From positions 1,302,001-1,366,000 of the forward strand of contig NZ_WUMN01000001.1 of NCBI RefSeq assembly GCF_009826935.1: a stretch of DNA of 64,000 nt, in the 5' to 3' direction. The notes beneath the pieces were generated by a model. The model was not told where the DNA came from, ran no database searches, and saw only the letters and a program-made list of their open reading frames with translations. Both the position numbers and the translations under genes were made by a program. Shown in pieces: positions 45,223-55,090 of this stretch; positions within the stretch are counted from its first letter, which is position 1; the number at the start of each line of letters is the position of its first letter. The DNA comes from Flavobacterium sp. Sd200 (GTDB lineage: Bacteria; Bacteroidota; Bacteroidia; Flavobacteriales; Flavobacteriaceae).

Positions 45223-48200
45223 TTAGAAGGTAACGTTAAGGCCTAAAGACCAGGTTCTGGTAAACGGATAGATAGTGTTAGAGCTTTCGCCAAACTCAGG
45301 GTCGTAGCCGTCTTTGATTTTGGTAAATTCAAACAGGTCGTTGCCCGAGAAGTACAGCCTGAATTTAGGTATCGAGTAATCTGCCACCTTCAGGTCGGTA
45401 AGGGTGTAACCCACCACAAGCGACTTAAGCCTTATGTAGCGGTTGTCCTGCAATGCAAAATCGTTGTTGGCCCAGTTCCATTTTGCCCTGTCTAAGTTAG
45501 CTGTCATACGTGGATAGCTTGCATTAGGGTTTTCTTCTGTCCATGTCTTGCCAATGTAAGCTGCCGTCTGGTTTGTATAAAGGGTAGCAAAAGGATAAGC
45601 AAGGTAGCCTGTGCGCTGTATATCCTGCTCCAATACGCCCTGAAAGAACGCGGTAACATCAAAATTGCCATACTGCCCGTTAAGGTTAAGGCCGTACACA
45701 TAGTGTGGTGCAGAATCGCCTTTATAAACCACGTCTAACGGGCTAATAACGCCATCGCCATTAGTGTCTACTTTAATTACATCGCCGGGGCGCAGCCTGT
45801 TTTGGTCGGTGGTAAGCCCAGCAAGGTCGCCCTGCCCGCCATACAGCGCATAATATTCGTCTACCTGCTGCTGGTTTTGAAAGAAACCTGCGGTTTCGTA
45901 CATAAAATAAGAGCGAATAGGATAATGCTCTATAGTACTGTTAAGCCCCGGAAGGTAAGCGTTAGAGTTTTTCATAGACGTAATTTTGTTTCGGGTATCG
46001 CTCATGTTTGCACTAACATTGTATTTAAACTTACCTACCTCGCCGCGATAGCCAATGCTTACCTCCCAGCCCCTTACGTCTAACTGGCCGGCATTTGTGC
46101 GCGGGGCTGTGCCTCCAAGTACATCCGGATACTGCACGTTTACAAACATATTAGTGTTTCTTGTGGTAAAGTAGTCGTAATAACCATATAGCTTTCCGTC
46201 AAATAATCCAAAATCAAAGCCGTAGGTTTTTTTAACAACACGCTCCCAAACACGCTCGTTAGTAGTAATACCGTTAACAAACACTGTATTCTGGAAAGCA
46301 GGTGTTGTGCCAAATAATGCAGAGCCGTTGCCAATTTGCGATACGTATTCATTATTCCCAATACCCACCTGGCTACCGGTTTCGCCATAGGTGTAGCGCA
46401 GTTTTAAAAGGCTGATGGGCTTGATGTTTTTCATAAACTCTTCATTGCTTACCACCCAGCCGCCTTCAAGGCTGCCAAAGTTTGACCATTTATAACCTTT
46501 GTCGAATCTTGACGAACCATCGCGCCTGCCCGCTGCCTGAAACAGGTATTTGTTTTTATAATCGTAAGTAAAACGGCCTACATAAGAATAAAGCCCCCAG
46601 TTGCCTGCACCACCCTTAGCTTCTACAAGCTCTGACACCGAGCCAAGATTTAAGTCATACACACCAAGGTCCTGAAAGCCCCTGCGGTAACCATACAGGT
46701 TTTTATCCTGGCTAAGTTCTGCCGTTAAACCTGCCATACCGGTTACATTGTGGTTACCAAATGATTTTACATAGTTTAGGAAACCACCATAGTTTTGATA
46801 AATGATGTACCTGCTTTGCTCGCGTATAGAGCTTTGCGCATTTACCTTTTCCTGAGACAGGTCGCCAAACCAGGTATATTGCGGTACCGTAATCTGGTAC
46901 ATCTGATAGTTGTTGAAGTCTTTGTTGTAAGAACTGGTAACTTTAAAACTCAGGTCTTTCGTAAAATTAAGGGTTGCTCCTATATACACTTTTACCTGGT
47001 CTACCATAGTTTCATCGCGCCCGCCATCAACAGTAGCGGCTACGGCATTGCGGTTTCCTGCAATATTAAAGTTGGCATACCACTGCCCGTATGGGTTGCG
47101 CGATGGGAAGAACGGCGGGTCTAACACTACAGACGATGCATCGAGACCCGTAGACGGGCTTGAAATATCATACTTAAGGTAAGACATGTTTGTTTCCAGC
47201 TTTAGCCAGTTGGTTACATTAAAATCGTAGTTTAGGCGTATGTTATGCTGTTTTTTGCCGTCGTATGCGGTTTTAAGGCCGCCCACGTCTTCAGAAAAAC
47301 CATAAGACAGCCTGTAGTTCGTCTTTTCCGAACTGCCCGAAAGGCTTGCAGTTTGCATGTTGCTGTAGGATGTGCCAAACATTTCGTCAAAGCGCGATGC
47401 ATTGCCTATATAAAGGTCTCCCCACGCTGCAGTGGTGTAAATGCCCTGATAACCGGATTGCATCAACTCAAGATTCTCTCTTGTTTGCCAGTTCCAGTAA
47501 TTGGGTACCGGGTCCTGGTTAGCCGCCTCAAGCCACACTGTGCCATATTGTTGCATATTGGGCATAGGAGGTTTTATACCAAGGGTATTAATGCGCAGTG
47601 TACTGGTAAGGTCTACCGTCATTTTTCCTGCTGCGCCTTTTTTAGTCATTACAAGTATAACCCCGTTTGCAGCACGCGAACCATATATAGCCGCCGAACC
47701 GTCTTTTAGTACAGTTACCGACTGTATATCGTCCGGGTTCATGTTGTAAAACGCTTCAAAATTAATGGCAGGAACACCGTCTATTACTAATAATGGAGTT
47801 CCTCCGTTTACGGATGTTGCGCCGCGTATCTGCATGGCTATGTTTTCGCGTCCGGGTCTCGAAGAGGTGCGGGTTACTACAAGCCCGGGTGTTTGGCCCT
47901 GCAATGCAAGTGCAGGATTTGTTACTGCCCTGTCCTGAAATGCCTTTACTGTTACCGTTTCAATAGAACCGGTAGAGGTTACTTTCTTTTGCTGACCATA
48001 GCCCACAATTACAACTTCTTCCAGTGTAGTGTCGGCAGATTTCATAGTAACGTTTACAGAGGTTTGGGTTCCAACTGTAATTTCCTGATTTTGGAGGCCA
48101 ATGCCTGTAAAAACTAAAACAGCATCTGATGAGGGAATGCTGATGGTATATTTACCATCTATATCGGTAACCGCAGATATGTTACTGCCTTTTATCAATA

Positions 48201-48408
48201 CCGATATTCCGGGAATACCCAGGCCATCTTCGGCCGATATAACTGTGCCTGTAATTGTTTGCTGCTGGACAGAAAAATGCAGGTTAGTATTACCTTTTAT
48301 TTCCGCAAACGTTTTAGCGAAACAGGAAATAAAAAAAACCATTGCCAGGGTATAGCCCTTACGCGCATATGATTTTTTACCAATAGTTAAGTAAAGGTTT
48401 ACTTTCAT
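45223..48408 (-). CDS. SusC/RagA-family TonB-dependent outer-membrane transporter
   Basis: 1061 residues. An N-terminal signal peptide (~20-35) is followed by a carboxypeptidase-D-like regulatory domain (~50-125: ITGTVISAEDGLGIPGISVL), a TonB box/SusC motif (EEVVIVGYGQQKKV), a plug domain (DDIQSVTVLKDGSAAIYGSR) and a 22-strand barrel ending in ...WSLGLNVTF with terminal Phe. It imports oligosaccharides with its SusD partner, powered by TonB. It is the first gene of a long minus-strand operon and stands 288 bp downstream of HTCS2; that spacer holds a palindrome and a 21-bp-period direct repeat. Confidence 0.95.
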   Translation of the reverse strand: MKVNLYLTIGKKSYARKGYTLAMVFFISCFAKTFAEIKGNTNLHFSVQQQTITGTVISAEDGLGIPGISVLIKGSNISAVTDIDGKYTISIPSSDAVLVFTGIGLQNQEITVGTQTSVNVTMKSADTTLEEVVIVGYGQQKKVTSTGSIETVTVKAFQDRAVTNPALALQGQTPGLVVTRTSSRPGRENIAMQIRGATSVNGGTPLLVIDGVPAINFEAFYNMNPDDIQSVTVLKDGSAAIYGSRAANGVILVMTKKGAAGKMTVDLTSTLRINTLGIKPPMPNMQQYGTVWLEAANQDPVPNYWNWQTRENLELMQSGYQGIYTTAAWGDLYIGNASRFDEMFGTSYSNMQTASLSGSSEKTNYRLSYGFSEDVGGLKTAYDGKKQHNIRLNYDFNVTNWLKLETNMSYLKYDISSPSTGLDASSVVLDPPFFPSRNPYGQWYANFNIAGNRNAVAATVDGGRDETMVDQVKVYIGATLNFTKDLSFKVTSSYNKDFNNYQMYQITVPQYTWFGDLSQEKVNAQSSIREQSRYIIYQNYGGFLNYVKSFGNHNVTGMAGLTAELSQDKNLYGYRRGFQDLGVYDLNLGSVSELVEAKGGAGNWGLYSYVGRFTYDYKNKYLFQAAGRRDGSSRFDKGYKWSNFGSLEGGWVVSNEEFMKNIKPISLLKLRYTYGETGSQVGIGNNEYVSQIGNGSALFGTTPAFQNTVFVNGITTNERVWERVVKKTYGFDFGLFDGKLYGYYDYFTTRNTNMFVNVQYPDVLGGTAPRTNAGQLDVRGWEVSIGYRGEVGKFKYNVSANMSDTRNKITSMKNSNAYLPGLNSTIEHYPIRSYFMYETAGFFQNQQQVDEYYALYGGQGDLAGLTTDQNRLRPGDVIKVDTNGDGVISPLDVVYKGDSAPHYVYGLNLNGQYGNFDVTAFFQGVLEQDIQRTGYLAYPFATLYTNQTAAYIGKTWTEENPNASYPRMTANLDRAKWNWANNDFALQDNRYIRLKSLVVGYTLTDLKVADYSIPKFRLYFSGNDLFEFTKIKDGYDPEFGESSNTIYPFTRTWSLGLNVTF

Positions 48409-48497
48409 TTATTGTAGGGTTTATAATTTGGGTTAAAACTAAATTTATACATCTTTTTTGGGTTGTTGTTAGGGTATTAGGTTCGTTTTAAGCTCAC

Positions 48498-48517
48498 ATA
48501 TTGTATTATTACAATAT
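48498..48517. promoter_or_regulatory. 20-bp palindrome upstream of susC
   Basis: ATATTGTA-TTAT-TACAATAT is a perfect inverted repeat with 8-bp arms, ~90 bp before the susC start. It may be an operator for a dimeric repressor. On the minus strand a near-consensus -7 box TAAATTTA (consensus TAnnTTTG) occurs closer to susC, at about 48440-48450, which would place this palindrome just upstream of a promoter. Confidence 0.45.
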
Positions 48518-48618
48518 TTACTTTGTATTTTTTTTACATTTAAAAATAAAACACCGATAATTTTATTAATGCGCATAATATCAGTACACAATGTTATAAA
48601 TTTTGAAAAAAAACGGCT

Positions 48619-48654
48619 ATAAATTATAGCCCAATAACCATAATTTATAGCCCA
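48619..48654. promoter_or_regulatory. Tandem 15-bp direct repeat with 21-bp period upstream of susC (candidate HTCS2 operator)
   Basis: ATAAATTATAGCCCA (48619-48633) and ATAATTTATAGCCCA (48640-48654) match at 14 of 15 bases, offset by exactly 21 bp. The first copy overlaps an inverted GGCTATAA (48615-48622), forming a perfect 8-bp-arm palindrome GGCTATAA-A-TTATAGCC. It is located 211-246 bp before susC and just past the end of HTCS2. Binding by HTCS2 is inferred from geometry and position. Confidence 0.5.
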
Positions 48655-48696
48655 TTTTAACCTGTATTTATAACATTTTATCCAAAGTAAATACGT

Positions 48697-51600
48697 TTAG
48701 GTGCTCTCGCCCCCAGCCTCGTCAATATATTGCGTTGGGGTTTTACCAAAAAGCTCCTTAAACGTTTTAGTAAAATAAGCAGACGAGTTGAAACCACACA
48801 TGTGGGTTATTTCTTTTACAGAGTGTTGTTTTGTAAGCAGGAGCTCGGCGGCGTGCTTCAGTTTTATGGTACGTATAAAATTGCTTGGATTTTGCCCGGT
48901 CATGGCATTTATCTTGCGGTAAAATTGCGACCTGCCCATTCCCATTTCGCCTATTACATCTTCAAGGCTAAAATCTACATTGGTAATATTATCCAGTACT
49001 ACCTTTGTGGCCTTGTCCAGAAAAATCTCATCAACAGTATTAGTGCTTACTTTAGTGGCAGGCATAACACCACCAAGGTTTACAAACCGTTCCCTCGACC
49101 TTTTGCGGGCTTCAAGCAGGTTATTAATCCTTGCCTTTAGCACGTTTATATTAAAAGGTTTTGGCAAATACTCGTCTGCTCCCGTATCATAGCCTTCAAT
49201 CCTGTCTTCTTCCAGACTTCTTGCTGTAAGCAGAATTACAGGGATATGACTTACTTCAAGTGTGTTCTTTAGCTGCCTGCACATTTCAAAGCCGTCCATT
49301 TGCGGCATCATCACATCGCTGATTACAATATCAGGATAATATTTTTTTATCATTTCGAGCCCCAACAATCCGTTTGAGGCTTCCTTAACCTTAAACTGCC
49401 CGGCCAATTCGTTCTTTAAGTGTGTGCGTAGCTCCTTATTGTCTTCTACTATAACTACCACCGGCCTATTCGTTTCAGATGTTGGCAGTTCATCATCACC
49501 TGCCTGCGATTTTTCTTCATTAGATATCGCTATTTCATATTCAACAGATTTTATTGGATTAGTATCTATTGCATAATCCAAAACATCAGTTACACCTGCA
49601 GCCTTTTTAGATGGTTTAAGGTTAAGCGGTAACAATATTGTAAAGGTACTGCCAAGTCCTTCTGTACTACTAACACTGATTTTTCCTTTATGCAGCTCTA
49701 CCAGTGCTTTTGTATAATTAAGACCTATACCCGTTCCTGCCATGCCCGCGTCTGCATGAAAAAACCGCCTGAACACATCTTTAAGATGTTCCTGTTTAAA
49801 ACCAATACCCGTATCAGACACCGTTATTTTTACAAAGCCTCCTGCATCTTTAGCCTTCAATACAACGCTGTTACGGTTTTCTTCAACTACCTCAAGAGTT
49901 ACGGTTACCGTACCACCGGAGGGTGTAAACTTTATAGCATTAGACAATAGATTAGTAAGTATTTTTTCGAGTTTATCAGGATCTAATAACCCTACGCGAT
50001 TTTTAATTGTGCTGGTAAATACAACGTTAAGCCCCTTTGTTTTAGCAAGGTCTTCAAAAAGCTTAAAAATATCTTTGGTAAATTTCTCAACATTTACACG
50101 TTGCAGTTCTAACGCAGCTTCCCCAAGGTCTACTTTCCTGAAATCCAACAATTGGTTAACCAAATAAAGCAGGCGCCTGCTGCTTCGTTGTATGAGCTGT
50201 GCGGCGTTTTTTACCTGTTCAGGATCGTTATAAGAGGACAATATGCGATCTACAGGGTTAAGTATGAGTGTTAGCGGTGTGCGAAACTCATGAGATACAT
50301 TGATAAAAAAACGGAGTTTCATTTGGTCCAGTTCGTGTTCTTTTTCTTCCTGAACCTTACGCGTATAATAACGCATACCAAACCATAAACCTGCTATTAC
50401 AATTATGCCGTAAAGGGTATATGCCCACCATGTTTTCCAGGGTGGCGGCAATATTGTAAGCTGCAATGCTGTTTTGCCAGCCTTTGCCCAATTGCCATCT
50501 TCAGACGCCAATACTTCAAAAGTATAATTGCCGGGTGGCAGGCTGCTGTAAGTTGCCATACGCTCACTTCCCGGCTCAATAAAATTTTCATGAAGTCCCA
50601 GCATTCTATAAGCATACTGTACACGTTCCTGATTATTGTAATTAAGTGCTACAAACCCAATATTCAGGTATCCTTCATTATATTTAAGCTCTATCGCTTT
50701 TAATGCAGATATAGCCTGTTGCAATATTATCCGGTTGTTAATGGTATCTCCTGCATTAACTTTCTTATTAAAAAGTCTTAGTTCTGTGAGATAAGGTTTT
50801 AGCTTTATACTTTCCTGTTTTATATCTGCCGGATTAAAAATATTAAAACCATTTATACCCCCGGCAATAATACGCCCGTCGATGGTTTTAAAAATAGATT
50901 TACTTTGGTATTCAGTACCCTGTAAACCATCATGTATATTAAAATTGGTAATTTTTCCATTAGCTTCCAGCACAGACAGGCCACTTTTAGAGGTAATCCA
51001 AATGCGGTGCTGGTTATCTTCCTGTATACCTACTATAAAATTATTAGGCAGGCCGTTAGCAACAGAAAAAGCTTTTTTAAACTTAAGATCCGGATATAGT
51101 TCATACAATCCCACATCGGTACCTATCCATATATTATGCAGCTGGTCTTCTGTTATAAAATTAACCCTGTTCTCGCTAATATTTTTAACCTCCAAAGGTT
51201 TAAACACCAACTTAGGTGGCATAGCAGTATCTTTAGTCAACACGGTATAGCAAATGCCTTGGGCTGTACCTATAAAGAGCCTGTTTTTACTATCGGCATA
51301 AAGCGAAAAGACAAAATTATTGGTAAGGCTGTTAGAGTTTCCGGGGATATTTTTATAGCTGTAAAAGCGTTTGGTTTTAGGATCGAACAGGTTTAAACCA
51401 GCACTTGATGTACCCAGCCAAACCCTGCCCTGCTTATCATTTTCAATACACCAAACTGTGTTTTGCCCCAACGAATATGGATTGTTAGGGTCGTGCTTAT
51501 AAGCAGTGCTTATATGGCTAACAGTATTAAACTCGGTAAGGCCCCTGTCCCAGGTACCAATGTAAAGTGTATTATTTTGTCCTTCTTTAAGATATAAAAT

Positions 51601-52851
51601 CTTGTCAGAACTTAGCGAGGTACTGCTACCCGGTGTTGCCCTGAAATAACTAAAACGCTTATTTTTTTCGTCAAAAAGGTTAAGCCCCCCACCATCTGTA
51701 CCTATCCATATTTTGCCGTCGCGGGTTTGGGTTACTGCCTGTGCAATTTTTGTGCTAAGGCCCGAGGATTCTCCATATTTATAATAGTAATGGCCAAATA
51801 CCGATTTAGAAATGGCCAATTTATTAACGCCTTTATTATAACTTGCTATCCAGTAAATCCCATCTTTGTCCTGCAATATCTTACTGGGTTGATTGTTAGG
51901 CAGCGAAAATGGGTCGTCGTTATCATGTTGTATATGCTGTATTACACTACCCTTACTGTCCAGCAAATAAATACCATAACCATCGGTAGAAGCCCATATA
52001 ATACCATTTTTATCTTTCAGAATATGGAAAACCGGCATACTCTTAGAGGTACAGGATATTTTTGTTGAAATGTGTTTTTGAGTATCAAATACATACATAC
52101 GTGAAAGGTCGTTGCCAATAAGCAGGTTACCCTCCCCGTCAATTAAAAGCTGTTTTGGAAGATGTCCTAAAAAACCGCCTCCCTCTATATCGATTGCGTA
52201 TTTTGATATATTTTTTTTAGATATATCAAAGCAATTAAGATAACCGCCATCGGTAACAAACCATATACTATCACTATTGTCTTTTACAATATTTGTAATG
52301 TTCTCGTTGTCTGTAGATTTGTCTTTCGCAGATTTACGGAAACGTTCGAAATCCGGGTGCTGAGCAATTTCAGCCAAACTACCATTAAGCCTTAATTTTA
52401 TGAGCCCGTTTTTAGTGCCTATATACAACGAATTATCCTGCTTGCTAAAAAGCAGGCAGTTGATAATTTCCCTGTAGCTTTTGTCCGCAGAAAAACTAAC
52501 CTTATAAAACCGCTGCTGCTGTTTATCATAAATATTAAGTCCGCTACCGGTGCCAATCCACAAACGACCGCGGTTGTCTTCGGTAATAACGTTAATACGG
52601 TTGTTGCTTATTGCATTGCGGTCTGTTAAGGATGGCCTGAAGATCTCAAAATCATAACCGTCAAATTTATTGAGTCCGTCTATAGTACCAAACCACAAAA
52701 AACCTTCTTTATCCTGAAAAATTTCAAGGCAGGTGCTGCTTGATATGCCGTTGGCTGTATCATAGTTTTCAAATTTCAGGTTGGTGAGCTGCCCATAGCA
52801 GGGAAAACAACTAAAAAAAATAAATAGTATAGCCTTGGTTAATAAACGCAT
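48697..52851 (-). CDS. Hybrid two-component system regulator of the PUL (HTCS2)
   Basis: 1384 residues with a signal peptide (AILFIFFSCFPCYGQ). The periplasmic sensor (~22-805) has about a dozen propeller repeats of the type 'DxEGFLWFGTIDGLNKFDGY' and a Y_Y_Y domain (PPGNYTFEVLASEDGNW). A transmembrane helix is at ~812-832. HisKA carries the phosphoacceptor in NVSHEFRTPLTLIL (~853). HATPase shows DTGIGFKQEH and GTGIGL. The receiver has the acceptor Asp in VISDVMMPQMDGF (~1180), and the AraC-type HTH covers ~1287-1377 (SLEDVIGEMGMGRSQFYRKI). It stands directly upstream of susC in the same orientation, the classical position of a PUL activator that binds a glycan fragment in the periplasm and switches on susCD. 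Confidence 0.95.
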   Translation of the reverse strand: MRLLTKAILFIFFSCFPCYGQLTNLKFENYDTANGISSSTCLEIFQDKEGFLWFGTIDGLNKFDGYDFEIFRPSLTDRNAISNNRINVITEDNRGRLWIGTGSGLNIYDKQQQRFYKVSFSADKSYREIINCLLFSKQDNSLYIGTKNGLIKLRLNGSLAEIAQHPDFERFRKSAKDKSTDNENITNIVKDNSDSIWFVTDGGYLNCFDISKKNISKYAIDIEGGGFLGHLPKQLLIDGEGNLLIGNDLSRMYVFDTQKHISTKISCTSKSMPVFHILKDKNGIIWASTDGYGIYLLDSKGSVIQHIQHDNDDPFSLPNNQPSKILQDKDGIYWIASYNKGVNKLAISKSVFGHYYYKYGESSGLSTKIAQAVTQTRDGKIWIGTDGGGLNLFDEKNKRFSYFRATPGSSTSLSSDKILYLKEGQNNTLYIGTWDRGLTEFNTVSHISTAYKHDPNNPYSLGQNTVWCIENDKQGRVWLGTSSAGLNLFDPKTKRFYSYKNIPGNSNSLTNNFVFSLYADSKNRLFIGTAQGICYTVLTKDTAMPPKLVFKPLEVKNISENRVNFITEDQLHNIWIGTDVGLYELYPDLKFKKAFSVANGLPNNFIVGIQEDNQHRIWITSKSGLSVLEANGKITNFNIHDGLQGTEYQSKSIFKTIDGRIIAGGINGFNIFNPADIKQESIKLKPYLTELRLFNKKVNAGDTINNRIILQQAISALKAIELKYNEGYLNIGFVALNYNNQERVQYAYRMLGLHENFIEPGSERMATYSSLPPGNYTFEVLASEDGNWAKAGKTALQLTILPPPWKTWWAYTLYGIIVIAGLWFGMRYYTRKVQEEKEHELDQMKLRFFINVSHEFRTPLTLILNPVDRILSSYNDPEQVKNAAQLIQRSSRRLLYLVNQLLDFRKVDLGEAALELQRVNVEKFTKDIFKLFEDLAKTKGLNVVFTSTIKNRVGLLDPDKLEKILTNLLSNAIKFTPSGGTVTVTLEVVEENRNSVVLKAKDAGGFVKITVSDTGIGFKQEHLKDVFRRFFHADAGMAGTGIGLNYTKALVELHKGKISVSSTEGLGSTFTILLPLNLKPSKKAAGVTDVLDYAIDTNPIKSVEYEIAISNEEKSQAGDDELPTSETNRPVVVIVEDNKELRTHLKNELAGQFKVKEASNGLLGLEMIKKYYPDIVISDVMMPQMDGFEMCRQLKNTLEVSHIPVILLTARSLEEDRIEGYDTGADEYLPKPFNINVLKARINNLLEARKRSRERFVNLGGVMPATKVSTNTVDEIFLDKATKVVLDNITNVDFSLEDVIGEMGMGRSQFYRKINAMTGQNPSNFIRTIKLKHAAELLLTKQHSVKEITHMCGFNSSAYFTKTFKELFGKTPTQYIDEAGGEST

Positions 52852-53262
52852 AAAGCCGGAAAATTTTTGTTGAAGGTGAGGCGAAAATAAAAAAATTAAA
52901 CCATTGTATAACTATATTGGGCTGATTTAGGCTTGGCATTATCTCATAAGGCTTATAAAACAATATCTATCCTTTCATAAAAAGTAGCCGAAACCTAAGT
53001 AAAAGTTTTACTTAAAAAATTTCTATAAATAATAATTTTTATTGTTGGGTTAATTAAAATAAAAGCTCGTAAACTACTAGTATTTAAAGGATTTTTAAGT
53101 ATTGCATTCGCCCCTACCGAACTATTTATGAAATGTTTATAAAGGATATAAAGGAATTGGCAAATATCCCCCCGTTTAAGCTACATTAATTCCCGATTTG
53201 ACTACAAAAACAATATTCTTAAGACTGAATTTTGCCATATTAATTCCTTTAAGATAAAAAAT
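52852..53262. promoter_or_regulatory. 411-bp divergent spacer between HTCS2 and the SDR gene
   Basis: Very AT-rich, and I see no gene in it. It must hold the promoters of HTCS2 (minus) and the SDR (plus), but no exact TAnnTTTG box at a suitable distance was found. A short inverted repeat GGATAT (53144-53149) / ATATCC (53164-53169) and a duplicated TTAATTCC (around 53186 and 53240) are present, both weak. Confidence 0.3.
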
Positions 53263-54036
53263 ATGCACACAAATCAAACAAAAATAGCACTTGTCACTGG
53301 TGCTAACACAGGTGTAGGGTTTCAAATTGCCAGGGCTCTTGCCGAAAATAATTATATAGTTTATGTAGGCTCAAGAGACCTAAAAAGGGGAGAGACTGCT
53401 GTTTCTGAAATCGGCAGCAACGCCAAAGCCATTCAACTGGATATTACAAACAGCGATTCTATTGCAGCAGCAGTTACAAAAATCCAGACAGAATTTGGAT
53501 ACCTTACGTTGTTGGTCAATAATGCCGCTGTTTCCAATGCCGGAAAGCCAGGACGCACAATGGAAGAGGTATTAGGAGCCCAAAAACCGAGTGTAGCCGT
53601 AATACAGGAAATGCGTGCCGTTTGGGATACCAATGTATTTGGTACACTCGCCGTAACACAGGCATTCTTACCACTGTTGAGAAATACTACAGATGCACGT
53701 ATAGTAACCGTTTCAAGTGCTTTGGGTTCACTTACTGCTAATGCAAATCCGAATAACCCCTACCGTGTGGCATTTGATGCAGTATATGGAGCATCAAAAA
53801 CAGCTCTTAACGGGGTTTTCCTGTCACTTGCAATAGAATTGGAAAATAGCAACATTAAAGTTCACTTAGTAAGCCCAGGCTTTACCGCCACAGCACTTAA
53901 CAATTTTCAGGGGACAGATACCGTTGAGTATGGCTCTTTAGAACCTATACGCGTAGCATTATCTGAAGATCTTCCTAATGGAAGCTTTACCGGGCCTGCT
54001 GATTTTGCAGGAACAGACAACATACTTCCATGGTAA
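53263..54036 (+). CDS. Short-chain dehydrogenase/reductase (SDR)
   Basis: 257 residues, complete classical SDR: cofactor motif TGANTGVGF (~13-21), NNAA (~85), catalytic Ser in VTVSSALG and Tyr/Lys in YGASK (~170-174). The Arg in GSRDLKRG after the second strand suggests NADP(H) preference. The substrate is unknown; this subgroup includes carbonyl reductases and stress-linked enzymes. It is followed by its own terminator and then by an AraC-type regulator on the same strand, a common pairing in which the regulator controls the SDR. That relationship is inferred. Confidence 0.85.
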   Translation: MHTNQTKIALVTGANTGVGFQIARALAENNYIVYVGSRDLKRGETAVSEIGSNAKAIQLDITNSDSIAAAVTKIQTEFGYLTLLVNNAAVSNAGKPGRTMEEVLGAQKPSVAVIQEMRAVWDTNVFGTLAVTQAFLPLLRNTTDARIVTVSSALGSLTANANPNNPYRVAFDAVYGASKTALNGVFLSLAIELENSNIKVHLVSPGFTATALNNFQGTDTVEYGSLEPIRVALSEDLPNGSFTGPADFAGTDNILPW

Positions 54037-54047
54037 TCTAAAACAAC

Positions 54048-54086
54048 AAAACCATGGCAAATGTAAATATCGCCATGGTTTTTTAT
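54048..54086 (+). terminator. Terminator after the SDR gene
   Basis: AAACCATGGC (54048-54057) pairs with GCCATGGTTT (54072-54081) and is followed by TTTT. The 14-nt loop and perfect stem make it convincing. Confidence 0.8.
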
Positions 54087-54098
54087 TAGTTTTGAATA

Positions 54099-55013
54099 AT
54101 GAAAAAGAGAAGCTTAGTACGGTTCCGTTCTATATCAGAAAGCCATGAGGCCTTTGGTTTACCTAAGCCCCAGCATCCGCTCATAAGTTTAGTTCATTTC
54201 CACGAAAGCAATCCGTTTAATACAGATATGGCACCAATTTATGATGTGGTGGATTTCTATAAGATAACCTTTATTACTCAAAATAGCGGAAGACTAAAAT
54301 ATGGGCAGGATTACTACGATTATGATGATGGCAGTATGCTGTTTATAGCCCCAAATCAATTGGTTGGCACAACAGAATATAACAGAAACACGTATGCGTA
54401 TCTACTGCTTATCCACCCTGATTTTTTGTTGGGCCATCCTTTGGCAACTAAAATAAGGCAGTACAATTATTTTTCATATTCGGTCAACGAGGCTTTACAC
54501 CTATCAAGCCAAGAGAGGGAAATTATACTTTCGGTATTTAAAATTATGGAGCAAGAACTCAACAGCCGCGTTGATGAGTTTAGCCAGGAAGTAATAATAT
54601 CTCAAATTGAATTATTGCTAAGTTATGTTAACCGTTTCTACAAGCGCCAGTTCATAACCCGAAAAGGAGTAAATAGTGATGTGCTTCAAAAAACGGAATC
54701 TATTTTAGACGAATACTTTAGTAGCCGAAAAGCACTGGACCAAGGGCTGCCTACCGTGCAGTTTCTTTCGGAACAACTCAACTTATCGACGGGTTACCTA
54801 AGTGATTTGCTACGTTCCCTTATTGGGCAAAATGCACAGCAGTATATTCATTTAAAACTAATAGAAAAAGCAAAAGAGAAATTGTCTACCACCAACCTAA
54901 CCGTAAGCGAAATTGCCTTTGAACTGGGCTTTGAGCACTCGCAGTCCTTCAGCAAACTGTTTAAGACAAAGACAAAGCTTTCACCCTTAGAATTCAGGCA
55001 GTCATTTAACTGA
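54099..55013 (+). CDS. AraC-family transcriptional regulator
   Basis: 304 residues. The N-terminal ~180 residues form a cupin-like ligand domain (YDVVDFYKITFITQNSGRLK, DDGSMLFIAPNQLVGT). The C-terminal ~100 residues carry two helix-turn-helix motifs: TVQFLSEQLNLSTGYLSDLL and TVSEIAFELGFEHSQSFSKL, with the family ending FKTKTKLSPLEFRQS. It lies 62 bp after the SDR stop, behind a terminator, so it probably has its own promoter. The target is probably the SDR or genes elsewhere. Confidence 0.9.
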   Translation: MKKRSLVRFRSISESHEAFGLPKPQHPLISLVHFHESNPFNTDMAPIYDVVDFYKITFITQNSGRLKYGQDYYDYDDGSMLFIAPNQLVGTTEYNRNTYAYLLLIHPDFLLGHPLATKIRQYNYFSYSVNEALHLSSQEREIILSVFKIMEQELNSRVDEFSQEVIISQIELLLSYVNRFYKRQFITRKGVNSDVLQKTESILDEYFSSRKALDQGLPTVQFLSEQLNLSTGYLSDLLRSLIGQNAQQYIHLKLIEKAKEKLSTTNLTVSEIAFELGFEHSQSFSKLFKTKTKLSPLEFRQSFN

Positions 55014-55090
55014 TAACTACTTTATTGAGTTTGCATTAAAGCTACTGCTGTATTCTCACATATTTAATATAGATACAGCTGTATAAAACA

